Below, one piece after another: positions 46,236-55,010 of a stretch of 64,000 nt of DNA. A program made the translations under genes and the position numbers. This DNA is from Acinetobacter vivianii (lineage in GTDB: Bacteria; Pseudomonadota; Gammaproteobacteria; Pseudomonadales; Moraxellaceae), in NCBI RefSeq assembly GCF_014635885.1, contig NZ_BMDR01000003.1, forward strand, positions 310,001 through 374,000, given 5' to 3'. Numbering within the stretch: the first letter of the stretch is position 1; the number at the start of each line of letters is the position of its first letter. The notes under the pieces are model-generated. The model did not search any database and had not been told where the DNA came from. It saw only the letters and a program-made list of their open reading frames with translations.

Positions 46236-47551
46236 GGCAAAGTGGTTTGTGCGAGGTAATGATCAAGTAACTGGATATGTTTTTGTAACGAACCCTGATT
46301 ACGTTGCAAGACCTGTTGTGCATGTTCAACCAATTGTGATGTGTTTGCAGAATTATCTAGGCAGCTCAATAAATGCTGTACCACCTGCGCAACATCATCA
46401 CCGATCAAGATACCTTGTTCAGCAACAAATTCATCCACAATACTCTGGAAATTGAAGTAACGCGGGCCAATTACGGTGGCAACATCCAGTGCTATAGGCT
46501 CCAGAATATTATGTCCCCCACCTGGCTCATTGAGTGAACCACCAACAAAACAGGCCTGACTCAAGGTATACCACAGCCACATTTCGCCCATACTGTCAGC
46601 AAGAAAAACTTGTGTATCCGCCTCAATCGGCTGTTGCAGACTACGACGTTGAGTTTTTAAATTTAAACTTTGGCAGACTTGATACACTTCATCAAAGCGT
46701 TCAGGATGCCGTGGCACCACGATACAAAGTAAATTCGGATTTGAATTTAAATGTGGCTGCAACTCTTGTAGCAGACTAAGTTCTTCAGGCGCATGGGTAC
46801 TGGCCAGCGTGATGATCTGCCGACCCGCCAAATGCCATTCCTGTTTGAGTTGCTGTGCCTGCGCTACAAAATGTTCTGGCGCAGTAATATCAAATTTAAT
46901 ATTGCCCACCACCTGACTTTTGGCTTGATCAAGCCCCAAGCTGACATAACGTTGCTGCGTAGCCACATCCTGTGCCAGTAACCACGTTAACTGTTGCAAC
47001 ATTGGCTGGGTTAAAAGGCGAACTTTAGCGTAACCATTGGCTGATTTTTCAGAAAGGCGGGCATTTAATAGAATGCAGGGAATTTGCTGTTTTTTTGCTT
47101 CTGCAATCAGGTTCGGCCAGATTTCAGTTTCGACCAAAGCCAATATTTTAGGTTGATAACGCTGAAAAAACTGTTTGAGTAATGACTTCTGATCGACAGG
47201 CAGATATACCGCCTGAAATAAATCTAAATAAGGTGCTTTTTGAAAAAGTGACTTTGCCCGTGCCTGTCCTGTCTTGGTGGTATTGGTCACCAGAACCGGA
47301 TGGCCTAATTTTAAATAATGTTCAATTAAGGGCTGGGCTGCATTGGTTTCGCCAACAGATACCGCATGAAACCAGATAGCTCCACTATTTTTGACGGGCT
47401 GAAATGGGCCAAAACGCTCAAGACATTCTTGCTGAAACAGTGCATCACTTTCCGCCCGCTGCTTGATTTTCCAACGATATAACGGCTTGATACATGTCAG
47501 TAAAAAGTTATACCAGAACGGGGTTTGCTGTACTGCGTTTTGCTGCGCCAT
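46232..47551 (-). CDS. waaA: 3-deoxy-D-manno-octulosonic acid (Kdo) transferase
   Basis: 439 residues of glycosyltransferase family 30, which adds Kdo to lipid A at the inner membrane. The N-terminal domain has IWFHAVSVGETNAAQPLI and the C-terminal domain the GGSLNEPGGGHNILEP motif. N-terminal hydrophobic residues tether it to the membrane. Normal length. Coupled to rsmE downstream. Confidence 0.95.
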   Translation of the reverse strand: MAQQNAVQQTPFWYNFLLTCIKPLYRWKIKQRAESDALFQQECLERFGPFQPVKNSGAIWFHAVSVGETNAAQPLIEHYLKLGHPVLVTNTTKTGQARAKSLFQKAPYLDLFQAVYLPVDQKSLLKQFFQRYQPKILALVETEIWPNLIAEAKKQQIPCILLNARLSEKSANGYAKVRLLTQPMLQQLTWLLAQDVATQQRYVSLGLDQAKSQVVGNIKFDITAPEHFVAQAQQLKQEWHLAGRQIITLASTHAPEELSLLQELQPHLNSNPNLLCIVVPRHPERFDEVYQVCQSLNLKTQRRSLQQPIEADTQVFLADSMGEMWLWYTLSQACFVGGSLNEPGGGHNILEPIALDVATVIGPRYFNFQSIVDEFVAEQGILIGDDVAQVVQHLLSCLDNSANTSQLVEHAQQVLQRNQGSLQKHIQLLDHYLAQTTLP

Positions 47552-47607
47552 CCGAGACCATGATTCACAATTTGATTCCCGCTCATTATGCGGAATTTAA
47601 ATAAAAA

Positions 47608-47637
47608 ACTCATGCAATTTTGGTAAATCACATGAGT
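47608..47637 (-). terminator. Terminator of the ArsR-OYE operon
   Basis: ACTCATG pairs with CATGAGT around a 16-base loop and the minus-strand tail is TTTTTTATTT. Confidence 0.75.
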
Positions 47638-47661
47638 CATTTTTTAAAGTTTTAAAGCAGA

Positions 47662-48726
47662 TTAAACTTCTAACTTTTCAAATACAGGATAATCGGTATA
47701 ACCTTCCGCACCTGCACCATATAATGTTTGTGGCTGAAGCGGATTTAATGGTAAGTCATGCTGCAAACGATCCAGTAAATCTGGGTTTGCAATATATTGT
47801 TTACCAAATGAAACGGCATCCGCCTGTCCAGTTGCCAAAATACGTTTTGCTGATTCGGCAGTAAGGCTTTCATTGGCAATCCATACGCCTTTAAATTTAG
47901 GGCGTAATTTTGGCATTAAGCTGTCTTCTGCTTCATATTCACGTGTGAAAATAAAGCCAATATTGCGTTGATCCAATTGCTCAACCACATAACCAAACGT
48001 TGCCAATGGATTTTCATCACCCATATCATGCGAATCACCACGTGGTGCAAGATGTACACCAACACGACCCGCACCCCATACTCCAATGAATGCATCGACC
48101 ACTTGCAATAATAAACGCGCACGGTTTTCAATTGGGCCACCGTATTCATCATCACGTTGATTGGTGGTGCTTTGCAAGAATTGATCGATCAAATAACCAT
48201 TGGCAGCATGCAATTCAACCCCATCAAAACCAGCCGCTTTTGCCAGTTCTGCAGAATGTTTATATTGCGCAACAATTTCCTGAATTTCTTCATGCGATAA
48301 AGCACGAGGGGTTACAAAAGGACGTTTTGGTCGAAGCAGGCTCACTTCACCTGCAGGCTGAATCGCACTTGGTGCGACAGGCGTATCGCCATCCAGTAAG
48401 TCTGGATGTGAAATACGTCCAACATGCCATAACTGAACCACAATTTTCGAGCCTTGTGCATGCACAGCATCTACAATTTTGTGCCATGCCTGAGCCTGTT
48501 CTTGTGACCATAAGCCCGGGGTATTGGCATAACCTGCTGCTTTGGGACTGATGACAGTCGCTTCAGTAAGAATTAAGCCCGCATTGGCACGCTGTTGATA
48601 ATATTCCACCATTAAATCGTTCGGAATACGTTGTGCACCACTACGTGCTCTGGTTAGAGGTGCTAAAACCAGACGGTTTTTAATTGTAAAATCACCTACT
48701 TGTAACGCAGAATTTAGTTCAGCCAT
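47662..48726 (-). CDS. Old yellow enzyme-type alkene reductase (NemA-like)
   Basis: 354 residues, FMN-dependent TIM barrel. Typical motifs are LAPLTRARS, LWHVGRISHPD and GVELHAANGYLIDQFLQ; His-Asn of HAAN bind the substrate carbonyl. It reduces activated alkenes such as enones, maleimides and nitro compounds with NADPH. It is co-transcribed with the upstream ArsR-type regulator (26-base gap) and so is likely induced by electrophiles. Confidence 0.93.
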   Translation of the reverse strand: MAELNSALQVGDFTIKNRLVLAPLTRARSGAQRIPNDLMVEYYQQRANAGLILTEATVISPKAAGYANTPGLWSQEQAQAWHKIVDAVHAQGSKIVVQLWHVGRISHPDLLDGDTPVAPSAIQPAGEVSLLRPKRPFVTPRALSHEEIQEIVAQYKHSAELAKAAGFDGVELHAANGYLIDQFLQSTTNQRDDEYGGPIENRARLLLQVVDAFIGVWGAGRVGVHLAPRGDSHDMGDENPLATFGYVVEQLDQRNIGFIFTREYEAEDSLMPKLRPKFKGVWIANESLTAESAKRILATGQADAVSFGKQYIANPDLLDRLQHDLPLNPLQPQTLYGAGAEGYTDYPVFEKLEV

Positions 48727-48752
48727 GATCGCCTCAACTTACACTTCTTGAT

Positions 48753-49055
48753 TTAAAGTGTTTGTTTTAAATGTTCGATGTATTGCTGAATCAAAGCTTC
48801 ATTGCGGGTAAAATAGGACCATTGCCCATATTTTTCGACATTAATCAAACCTGCCTGCTGTAAGACAGACAAATGATTCGACATGGTCGACTGTGCAACC
48901 TTTCCTAAACGTTCGATGTGCCCTGCACAAACGCCCCGTTCGAAACTGCCACCACATTCTTGTACCGGTAAAAATTGCTCAGGCTCTTTCAACCATTGCA
49001 AAATCTGTCGACGTAATGGATTGGCTAAGGCCTTGCTTATTACATCAATATCCAT
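48753..49055 (-). CDS. ArsR-family repressor of the alkene reductase operon
   Basis: 100 residues from ATG 49055 (MDIDVISKALANPLRR). Winged HTH with the recognition helix QSTMSNHLSVLQQAGL. A cysteine pair (ECGG and GVCAGH) precedes the recognition helix and could sense electrophiles by modification. A longer frame from ATG 49097 is possible but its leader would be almost absent and would overlap the presumed -10 region. Tandem palindromes upstream at 49124-49157 are the likely operator. Confidence 0.85.
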   Translation of the reverse strand: MDIDVISKALANPLRRQILQWLKEPEQFLPVQECGGSFERGVCAGHIERLGKVAQSTMSNHLSVLQQAGLINVEKYGQWSYFTRNEALIQQYIEHLKQTL

Positions 49056-49123
49056 AGACTCACCACGCTTCTCAACAGGCAAAGCTTTGTTCAGCATCTA
49101 AACCCAGTATATCGAACTTTTTA

Positions 49124-49157
49124 AATATTAATATCTATTTTTCCCGATATTAATATC
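49124..49157. promoter_or_regulatory. Tandem palindromic operator for the ArsR-type repressor
   Basis: ATATTAATAT at 49125-49134 and the perfect 12-base palindrome GATATTAATATC at 49146-49157 have centres 22 bases apart, two helical turns. They lie 70-100 bases upstream of the repressor start, next to a TATACT-like -10 element. Confidence 0.6.
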
Positions 49158-49217
49158 ATATTTTTTCGATTAACTGGGCGATGCTGAACGAGATTGCCGT
49201 TTTAATTGGATTAAAAC

Positions 49218-50313
49218 TTATAAACCTTGCTTCAAACTTGCTTCGATAAATTTATCGAGATCACCATCTAAAACTGCTTTGGTATTCGAAGTTTCCACAC
49301 TGGTACGCAAGTCTTTGATACGTGAATCGTCTAAAACATAAGAACGAATCTGGCTGCCCCAACCAATATCAGACTTCGAGTCTTCCAGCGCTTGCGCAGC
49401 TTCATTACGTTTGCTCATCTCTAATTCATAGAGTTTGGCACGTAACTGTTTCCATGCGTGATCACGGTTAGCATGTTGAGAACGCTGGTTCTGACACGCC
49501 ACCACGATACCTGTTGGTGCGTGAGTTAAACGTACCGCGGAGTCTGTTTTGTTAATGTGCTGACCACCCGCACCCGAAGCACGGTAAGTATCAGTACGGA
49601 CATCCGAAGGATTGATATCAATTTCGATATTGTCATCAATCTCAGGTGAAATGAACACGGCCGAGAATGAAGTATGACGGTTATTGTTACTGTCAAATGG
49701 TGATTTTCGTACTAAACGGTGAACACCACTTTCGGTACGTAACCAGCCATAAGCGAACTCACCATCTACGCGAATGGTCGCGGATTTAATCCCTGCAACA
49801 TCACCATCAGAGACTTCCATCAATTCCGCTTTAAAGCCGTGACGTTCAATCCAGCGCAAATACATACGCAATAACATCGATGCCCAATCTTGTGCCTCTG
49901 TACCACCAGAACCTGACTGGATTTCAAGGAAGCAAGGATTTGGGTCCATTGGATTGCTAAACATACGGCGGAATTCAAGATTACCTAAAGCCTGTTCAGC
50001 ACTGTCTAATTCAGCCTGTACATCGACAAGCAGGCTTTCATCATCCGCTTCAACAGCAAGATCAAGCATCGCTTTAGCATCATCTAGCTGTTCTGCAAGA
50101 CGATCAAATACACCAATGGTATTTTCTAAACTGCCCTTTTCTTTTGCGATGGCTTGAGCACGGTTTTGATCATTCCAAATCGCAGGGTCTTCTAATTCTC
50201 TTAAAACTTCTTCTAAACGTTCAACTTTTAGATCGTAGTCAAAGATACCCCCGTAGTGTTTGGCTACGATCAGATAAATCTTTCAATTGGACTAAATACG
50301 GATTAATTTCCAC
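49218..50313 (-). CDS. prfB: Peptide chain release factor 2 (programmed frameshift)
   Basis: 364 residues after a +1 frameshift. Codons 1-24 run from GTG 50313 to CTT 50242-50244 and read [20 protein letters not shown] and then RGYL. The in-frame TGA is at 50239-50241; skipping its T resumes at GAC (50240-50238). The main part includes the stop-codon motif SPF at 204-206 and the GGQ peptidyl-hydrolase motif at 249-251. RF2 reads UGA and UAA; its own UGA slows when RF2 is scarce, so frameshifting restores it. The start GTG is the best in the frame, but the ribosome site is weak. Confidence 0.95.
50239..50252 (-). promoter_or_regulatory. prfB programmed +1 frameshift site
   Basis: On the minus strand a GGGGG Shine-Dalgarno-like run (50248-50252) is followed by TAT CTT TGA C. 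This matches the conserved slippery element CTT TGA C of bacterial prfB genes, with stimulator at the usual spacing. Confidence 0.93.
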
Positions 50314-50639
50314 GCGTGTTTTCTCACAACTTTTTCACTTAATCCGCTATTTTAACATAACTGTTTTGGTCGACACAGCACCCTTATTTTGGCTTTATTT
50401 GTTTAAAAAAATAATATTTCAAGTTAGCTATTCAGCATAAAAAATTGGCTGAATTCGTCTTGTTTGAGTTTAAATTGCTTAACAATTCATCTAAATTTGT
50501 CTTAAAAATAGCCATAAACACAATCTCTCCTAAGTTTTAATAATTCAAAACAATTCAAATTTATAATTAAATATCAATAATATGCTTTGTCAATTTTACA
50601 AGTCACTTACATTCGTACAGTCCACTTACGTTCCTACGA
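50314..50639. other. Region between prfB and the porin paralog, no supported gene
   Basis: About 330 AT-rich bases between divergent genes. I see no reading frame with a ribosome site and no repeat that stands out. Confidence 0.5.
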
Positions 50640-50667
50640 TTGACGCTCTTGTTATTTCAATTAGACT
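50640..50667 (+). promoter_or_regulatory. Promoter of first porin paralog
   Basis: TTGACG at 50640-50645 and TAGACT at 50662-50667 are 16 bases apart. The second paralog has an almost identical arrangement at 51668-51695. Confidence 0.6.
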
Positions 50668-50731
50668 GGGAGTTGTAACAAAACATGTAATCAACATTCA
50701 TTTGGTTCATTATCTCAAAAGGGGCATAACC

Positions 50732-51544
50732 ATGAAAAAATTAGCAATTGCATCAGCACTACTCTCTGCTTTAGCAGTAACAGGCACTGCTCATGCTTAT
50801 CAAGCTGAAGTCGGTGGTTCTTATACCTATAAAGACCAAGATCGTTTTGGTGATAATGATCGTTTCAGCGTAGATGGTAAGTATTACTTTAATCCAGTAC
50901 AAACACGTAATGCACCACTTGCAGAAGCAGCTTTCCTTGACCGTGCTAGCAACGTGAAAGCACAGTACGCTCATGAAGAAGATGATGCATTCAAAAACAA
51001 CCAATATGGCGCAGGTATTGAATACTTTGTTCCAAACAGCGATTTCTATTTAAGCGGTAATATTGGCCGTGAAGAAATCAAACCAAATTCTAAATATGCA
51101 ACTGACGAAGACAAATTAAAAATTAACCATTACTCAGGTGAAGTTGGTTACTTACCAGCTCCAGGCTTATTAGTTGCTGCGGGTGCAAAAACTGTTGACG
51201 TAAAAGACGGCGACCGTGAAACTAGCCCAACACTTCGTGCCAAATATGTAACTCAAGTTGGTCAAAATGACGTGAACTTAGAAGCTTACACTGCTTTTGG
51301 TGACAACAAAGAAGTGAAATTAAAAGGTGATTACTTCATCGACAAAACGTTAAGCGTTGGTGTGGATTATCAAAAACTTAAGTATGACGACACAATCGTT
51401 AACTCAAATGAATGGGGTATTTCTGCGAAGAAATTCTTCAATCAACAAGTAAGTTTAGAAGGTCGTGTAGGCTTCGGTAACGATAAATCGTATATTGACA
51501 ATGACTACACTTCATTCGGTCTTCGTGGTGCATACCGCTTCTAA
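50732..51544 (+). CDS. Putative outer-membrane porin, Omp33-36-related (first tandem copy)
   Basis: 270 residues. The signal peptide MKKLAIASALLSALAVTGTAHA (two stretches of the first 22 residues) is cleaved before YQAEVGGSYTY, and the protein ends AYRF. The segment NAPLAEAAFLDRASN (about residues 60-75) is shared with the second copy and, as GPLAEAAFLNQASN, with the porin at 36479. ATG 50732 follows AAAAGGGG; the frame to 50582 has no signal peptide. Confidence 0.87.
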   Translation: MKKLAIASALLSALAVTGTAHAYQAEVGGSYTYKDQDRFGDNDRFSVDGKYYFNPVQTRNAPLAEAAFLDRASNVKAQYAHEEDDAFKNNQYGAGIEYFVPNSDFYLSGNIGREEIKPNSKYATDEDKLKINHYSGEVGYLPAPGLLVAAGAKTVDVKDGDRETSPTLRAKYVTQVGQNDVNLEAYTAFGDNKEVKLKGDYFIDKTLSVGVDYQKLKYDDTIVNSNEWGISAKKFFNQQVSLEGRVGFGNDKSYIDNDYTSFGLRGAYRF

Positions 51545-51573
51545 TACATGAAGCCCAGTAGCAACACACAAGA

Positions 51574-51603
51574 AACGCCCTGAATATTCAGGGCGTTTTT
51601 TAT
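51574..51603 (+). terminator. Terminator after first porin paralog
   Basis: AACGCCCTGAA pairs perfectly with TTCAGGGCGTT and is followed by TTTTATT. Confidence 0.9.
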
Positions 51604-51667
51604 TGGGCCAGTTTTTTTAACAGCATCAGCTTTTCTTTTGCTTATGCTTTTATTCCCTCTTTAAGAA

Positions 51668-51695
51668 TTGACGCTTTCAGATTTTTGAATACACT
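51668..51695 (+). promoter_or_regulatory. Promoter of second porin paralog
   Basis: TTGACG at 51668-51673 and TACACT at 51690-51695 are 16 bases apart. The downstream stretch GTAACAAAA also matches the first paralog leader. Confidence 0.6.
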
Positions 51696-51743
51696 ACAGC
51701 CCGTAACAAAATTTGTATTCTTTTTAATCGAGGGGAAGTATCA

Positions 51744-52601
51744 ATGAAAAAATTAAGTCTTCTTACAGCACTAATCGGTGCATGTTTTGCAATCAATGCC
51801 CATGCCTATCAGACCGAAACCAAGGGATCATATGAACGGATCAACATGGACGATGGCAAAGGAAATAGCGCTGTCCTTACAGGAAAATATTATTTTAATC
51901 CCGTACAAACCCGTAATGCACCTTTAGCAGAAGCAGCTTTTCTGGATAGAGCATCCAATATTGGCGGCGGCTATGCCTATAGCAAACTGAAAGATGACGA
52001 AGGTTTTGGTGACCTACAATTTAATATCTTAGGTCTGCAAGGTGAGTTCTATATCCCGGATTCTCAATTCTATCTGTCTGGTGCTTTACACCGTACCAAT
52101 GTTAAAACAACTATTAATGGAGTGGGTTCTCACTCTGAAAATGGTCATGGCTATCATCTAGAAGCGGGTTTTCTGCCAGTTCATGGTTTATTACTTGCAG
52201 CGGGTGTTGCAGATCTGTCAGATAGTATTGATCCAATACAAATTGCCCAATATGGCTTTATGACGAATATTGCCAACTCTGCCATTGTTTCTGAAGAAAA
52301 GGATGATACCGCTATTTCTTTACGTGCCAAATATGTCACGCAAGTGGGCGGCTATTACACCAATTTTGAAGCACTTAGCTATATTGGCGATGAAACAACA
52401 TATCGTTTAGGTGCAGATTTATATCTTGATCCAACTTTGAGCATCGGTATCTCATTTGCTGATTCGACACTGAAAGATTCAGACAGTATTTTCAATATTC
52501 GTGCGCAAAAATTCCTTAATCCGCAATTTGCTGTAGGTGTCGGTTATACCACGACAGATGGTGCAGACTCATATGGTCTCAATGGAACAGCTCGTTTCTA
52601 A
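51744..52601 (+). CDS. Putative outer-membrane porin, Omp33-36-related (second tandem copy)
   Basis: 285 residues. The signal peptide MKKLSLLTALIGACFAINAHA ends at residue 21 and the protein ends TARF. It shares YYFNPVQTRNAPLAEAAFLD with the first copy, then diverges strongly in what should be loop regions. GAGGGGAAG precedes ATG 51744. Tandem duplication with promoter retained suggests that both are expressed. Substrate unknown. Confidence 0.86.
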   Translation: MKKLSLLTALIGACFAINAHAYQTETKGSYERINMDDGKGNSAVLTGKYYFNPVQTRNAPLAEAAFLDRASNIGGGYAYSKLKDDEGFGDLQFNILGLQGEFYIPDSQFYLSGALHRTNVKTTINGVGSHSENGHGYHLEAGFLPVHGLLLAAGVADLSDSIDPIQIAQYGFMTNIANSAIVSEEKDDTAISLRAKYVTQVGGYYTNFEALSYIGDETTYRLGADLYLDPTLSIGISFADSTLKDSDSIFNIRAQKFLNPQFAVGVGYTTTDGADSYGLNGTARF

Positions 52602-52618
52602 TCACAACCTATGAATTT

Positions 52619-52649
52619 AAAAATCCGCTCTAATGAGCGGATTTTTTTA
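52619..52649. terminator. Bidirectional terminator between porin paralog and recJ
   Basis: AAATCCGCTC pairs with GAGCGGATTT around TAAT, followed by a T run on the plus strand and overlapping the recJ stop. Confidence 0.9.
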
Positions 52650-54347
52650 TTGTTTTAAATGGGCGATTTGCAATTGCAGACTGGTATTGCCATTAAATAC
52701 ATTACGTTCCAGCGTATAAACCAGATCGACATAGCCCAACATCGGATCAAATCCAAAACGATCTTTTGCATTAAAGGCAATGGCATCCACAGAATGCGGC
52801 CCGACAGCCAGTTTCAATTTCAGGTGCAGCTCTTTCAACCAGCGATAATCAATGACTTTGAAACGTCCTTCAAATTGCGGTAATGGAAATTTTTGTCCCC
52901 ATGGCCCCAGTTGCTCGATCCAGTCCAGCGTGCCTAAATGCAGATCGGCATCGGTCAACTCACCGTCGGTCCACAAAGTCGCCTGAAATAAATCTTCATC
53001 CATCTCTGCAATTGACTGGGTAAATACGGTTTTGAAGGTATCAAAATTTTCTTTTTTCAGGGTTAAACCCGCTGCTGCGGCATGACCACCAAAATGACTG
53101 ACCAGATGAGGATATTGTTCAGCCACCTGCTCAATGGTATCGCGAATATGAATACCTTCAATCGAACGTGCTGAGCCCTTGATATGTACACCATCTTCAT
53201 CAGGTGCAAACACCAGACTCGGACGATGGAACTGTTCCTTTAAGCGCCCTGCAACAATTCCAATCACACCCTGATGCCATTGTTCATCAAACATCACCAA
53301 TGCAGCAGGCAAATGCGTAGTCTCCAGTTGAATATGTTGCAAGGCTTGCATCGCCTGTTGCTTCATCTCACCTTCAACCTGACGGCGCTCGATATTCAAT
53401 TGATTCAATTGCTGCGCAAGTGGATAAGCCGTTTCCATATCTGCGGCAAGCAGACATTCGATTCCGATACGCATGCTTTCCATGCGACCTGCGGCATTAA
53501 TGCGAGGCCCGACAACAAAACCTAAATCTTGTGCTCGCAGACTGGCAGGATCACGTCCAGCAATATCCAGTAAAGCTAAAATGCCCGCACGACATTGATG
53601 TTGCTGAATCCGCTTCAATCCAGCATCAATCAGGATACGATTATTATAGTCCAGTGTCGCAACATCGGCGTAGGTTCCCAATGCCACTAGATCCAGATAC
53701 TGCGTGACCTTGCTGGTCGTTTTACCTTGCTGAGTTCGTAAACTTGCTAGTCGAGCCAGCACATAGAAGGCGACACCTACCCCAGCCAGTGCTTTACTGG
53801 AAAATTCACAACTCAGCTGATTTGGATTCACAACCGCTTCAGCAGTTGGTGTCGGTTTGGTGGTTAAGTGGTGATCGGTAATGATCACCTGCATTCCCAA
53901 TGCCTGTGCCGTTTCCACGCCTGCATAGCTGGAAATACCATTATCCACGGTAATCAAAAGATCAGGCTGATAACTTTGCTGGGCCAGTTCTGCAATTGCT
54001 GGGGTGAGTCCATAACCGTATTTAAAGCGGTCAGGCACCAGATAGTCCACTTTGGCGCCCATTTCTTTTAAAACTAGCACCATCAATGCAGTACTGGTTG
54101 CCCCATCCGCATCATAATCCCCGACAATCACAATCTGTTTTTGTTGATCGATCGCCTGATCCATCAACTCAACTGCCGTCTCCAAACCTTTCAACGCCGG
54201 AGGTAACAAGTGTTTCAGTTTCAGTTCAAGCTCTTGTTCGGATTGCACGCCCCGTCTTGCCAGAATTTCAGCAATAAAAGCAGGCACGCCCTGAAACTGT
54301 TCAGGGCGTGTAATTAAAGGTCTTTTTTGAATTTGAATCTGCGTCAT
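52647..54347 (-). CDS. recJ: Single-stranded-DNA-specific exonuclease RecJ
   Basis: 566 residues, DHH phosphoesterase family, 5'-3' exonuclease in RecF-pathway and mismatch repair. The manganese motifs are DYDADG at 77-82, DNG at 135-137 and DHH at 158-160; the C-terminal half has SHFGGHAAAAGL of the DHHA1 domain. Normal length. It starts one base from the pdxH stop on the same strand, forming part of a three-gene unit glmM-pdxH-recJ. Confidence 0.95.
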   Translation of the reverse strand: MTQIQIQKRPLITRPEQFQGVPAFIAEILARRGVQSEQELELKLKHLLPPALKGLETAVELMDQAIDQQKQIVIVGDYDADGATSTALMVLVLKEMGAKVDYLVPDRFKYGYGLTPAIAELAQQSYQPDLLITVDNGISSYAGVETAQALGMQVIITDHHLTTKPTPTAEAVVNPNQLSCEFSSKALAGVGVAFYVLARLASLRTQQGKTTSKVTQYLDLVALGTYADVATLDYNNRILIDAGLKRIQQHQCRAGILALLDIAGRDPASLRAQDLGFVVGPRINAAGRMESMRIGIECLLAADMETAYPLAQQLNQLNIERRQVEGEMKQQAMQALQHIQLETTHLPAALVMFDEQWHQGVIGIVAGRLKEQFHRPSLVFAPDEDGVHIKGSARSIEGIHIRDTIEQVAEQYPHLVSHFGGHAAAAGLTLKKENFDTFKTVFTQSIAEMDEDLFQATLWTDGELTDADLHLGTLDWIEQLGPWGQKFPLPQFEGRFKVIDYRWLKELHLKLKLAVGPHSVDAIAFNAKDRFGFDPMLGYVDLVYTLERNVFNGNTSLQLQIAHLKQ

Positions 54348-54998
54348 TTATGGCATCAAACGTTGTAGGGCCCAGTGATCGTTTTGTTTTTCATAACTCA
54401 AACGATCATGTAAGCGATTTGGTCGCCCCTGCCAGAACTCATAATAATCAGCTTCTAAGCGGTAACCGCCCCAAAACTCAGGTTTATCCAGTTCAGCTTG
54501 GGCTTGGCTCTGTAATTCTTGAAAGCGTTGTTGCAGTACTTCACGACTCTCAATCACACCACTCTGTGGTGTGCTGATATGCGCTGCGATCTGACTATCA
54601 CGCGGACGTTTATGGTAATAATCCGTCGATTCCTGTTCAGAAATCTTTACGACTTTGCCGCCAATCCGTACCTGACGTTCCAGACTAGGCCAGTAAAATA
54701 ACAATTCAGCATAAGGATTTTCAGCAAGATCCAATCCTTTCTGACTGTCATAATTGGTATAAAAGTCATAACCCGCTTCTGTCGCGCCACGCAACAAAAC
54801 CGTACGCACATGCGGGCGGCCTTGTGCATTTGCTGTTGCTAAAGACATGGCATAAGGTTCATGCAAATTCGCTGCAAGGGCATGATTAAACCAGTTCAAA
54901 AACTGCAAGTGAGGCTCATTACTCACTTGGGTTTCATGTAATTCACCTTGCTCGTAACTTAAACGTAATTCACTCAGGTCTTTAATCACATCATTCAT
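54348..54998 (-). CDS. pdxH: Pyridoxamine 5'-phosphate oxidase
   Basis: 216 residues, FMN-dependent oxidase that makes pyridoxal 5'-phosphate. Family segments RTVLLRGATEAGYDFYTNYDS and PNRLHDRL are present, with the C-terminal WALQRLMP ending. The stop abuts the recJ start, and the gene starts 12 bases from the end of glmM, so the three are probably co-transcribed. Confidence 0.95.
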   Translation of the reverse strand: MNDVIKDLSELRLSYEQGELHETQVSNEPHLQFLNWFNHALAANLHEPYAMSLATANAQGRPHVRTVLLRGATEAGYDFYTNYDSQKGLDLAENPYAELLFYWPSLERQVRIGGKVVKISEQESTDYYHKRPRDSQIAAHISTPQSGVIESREVLQQRFQELQSQAQAELDKPEFWGGYRLEADYYEFWQGRPNRLHDRLSYEKQNDHWALQRLMP

Positions 54999-55010
54999 GC
55001 TGAGACTCTC

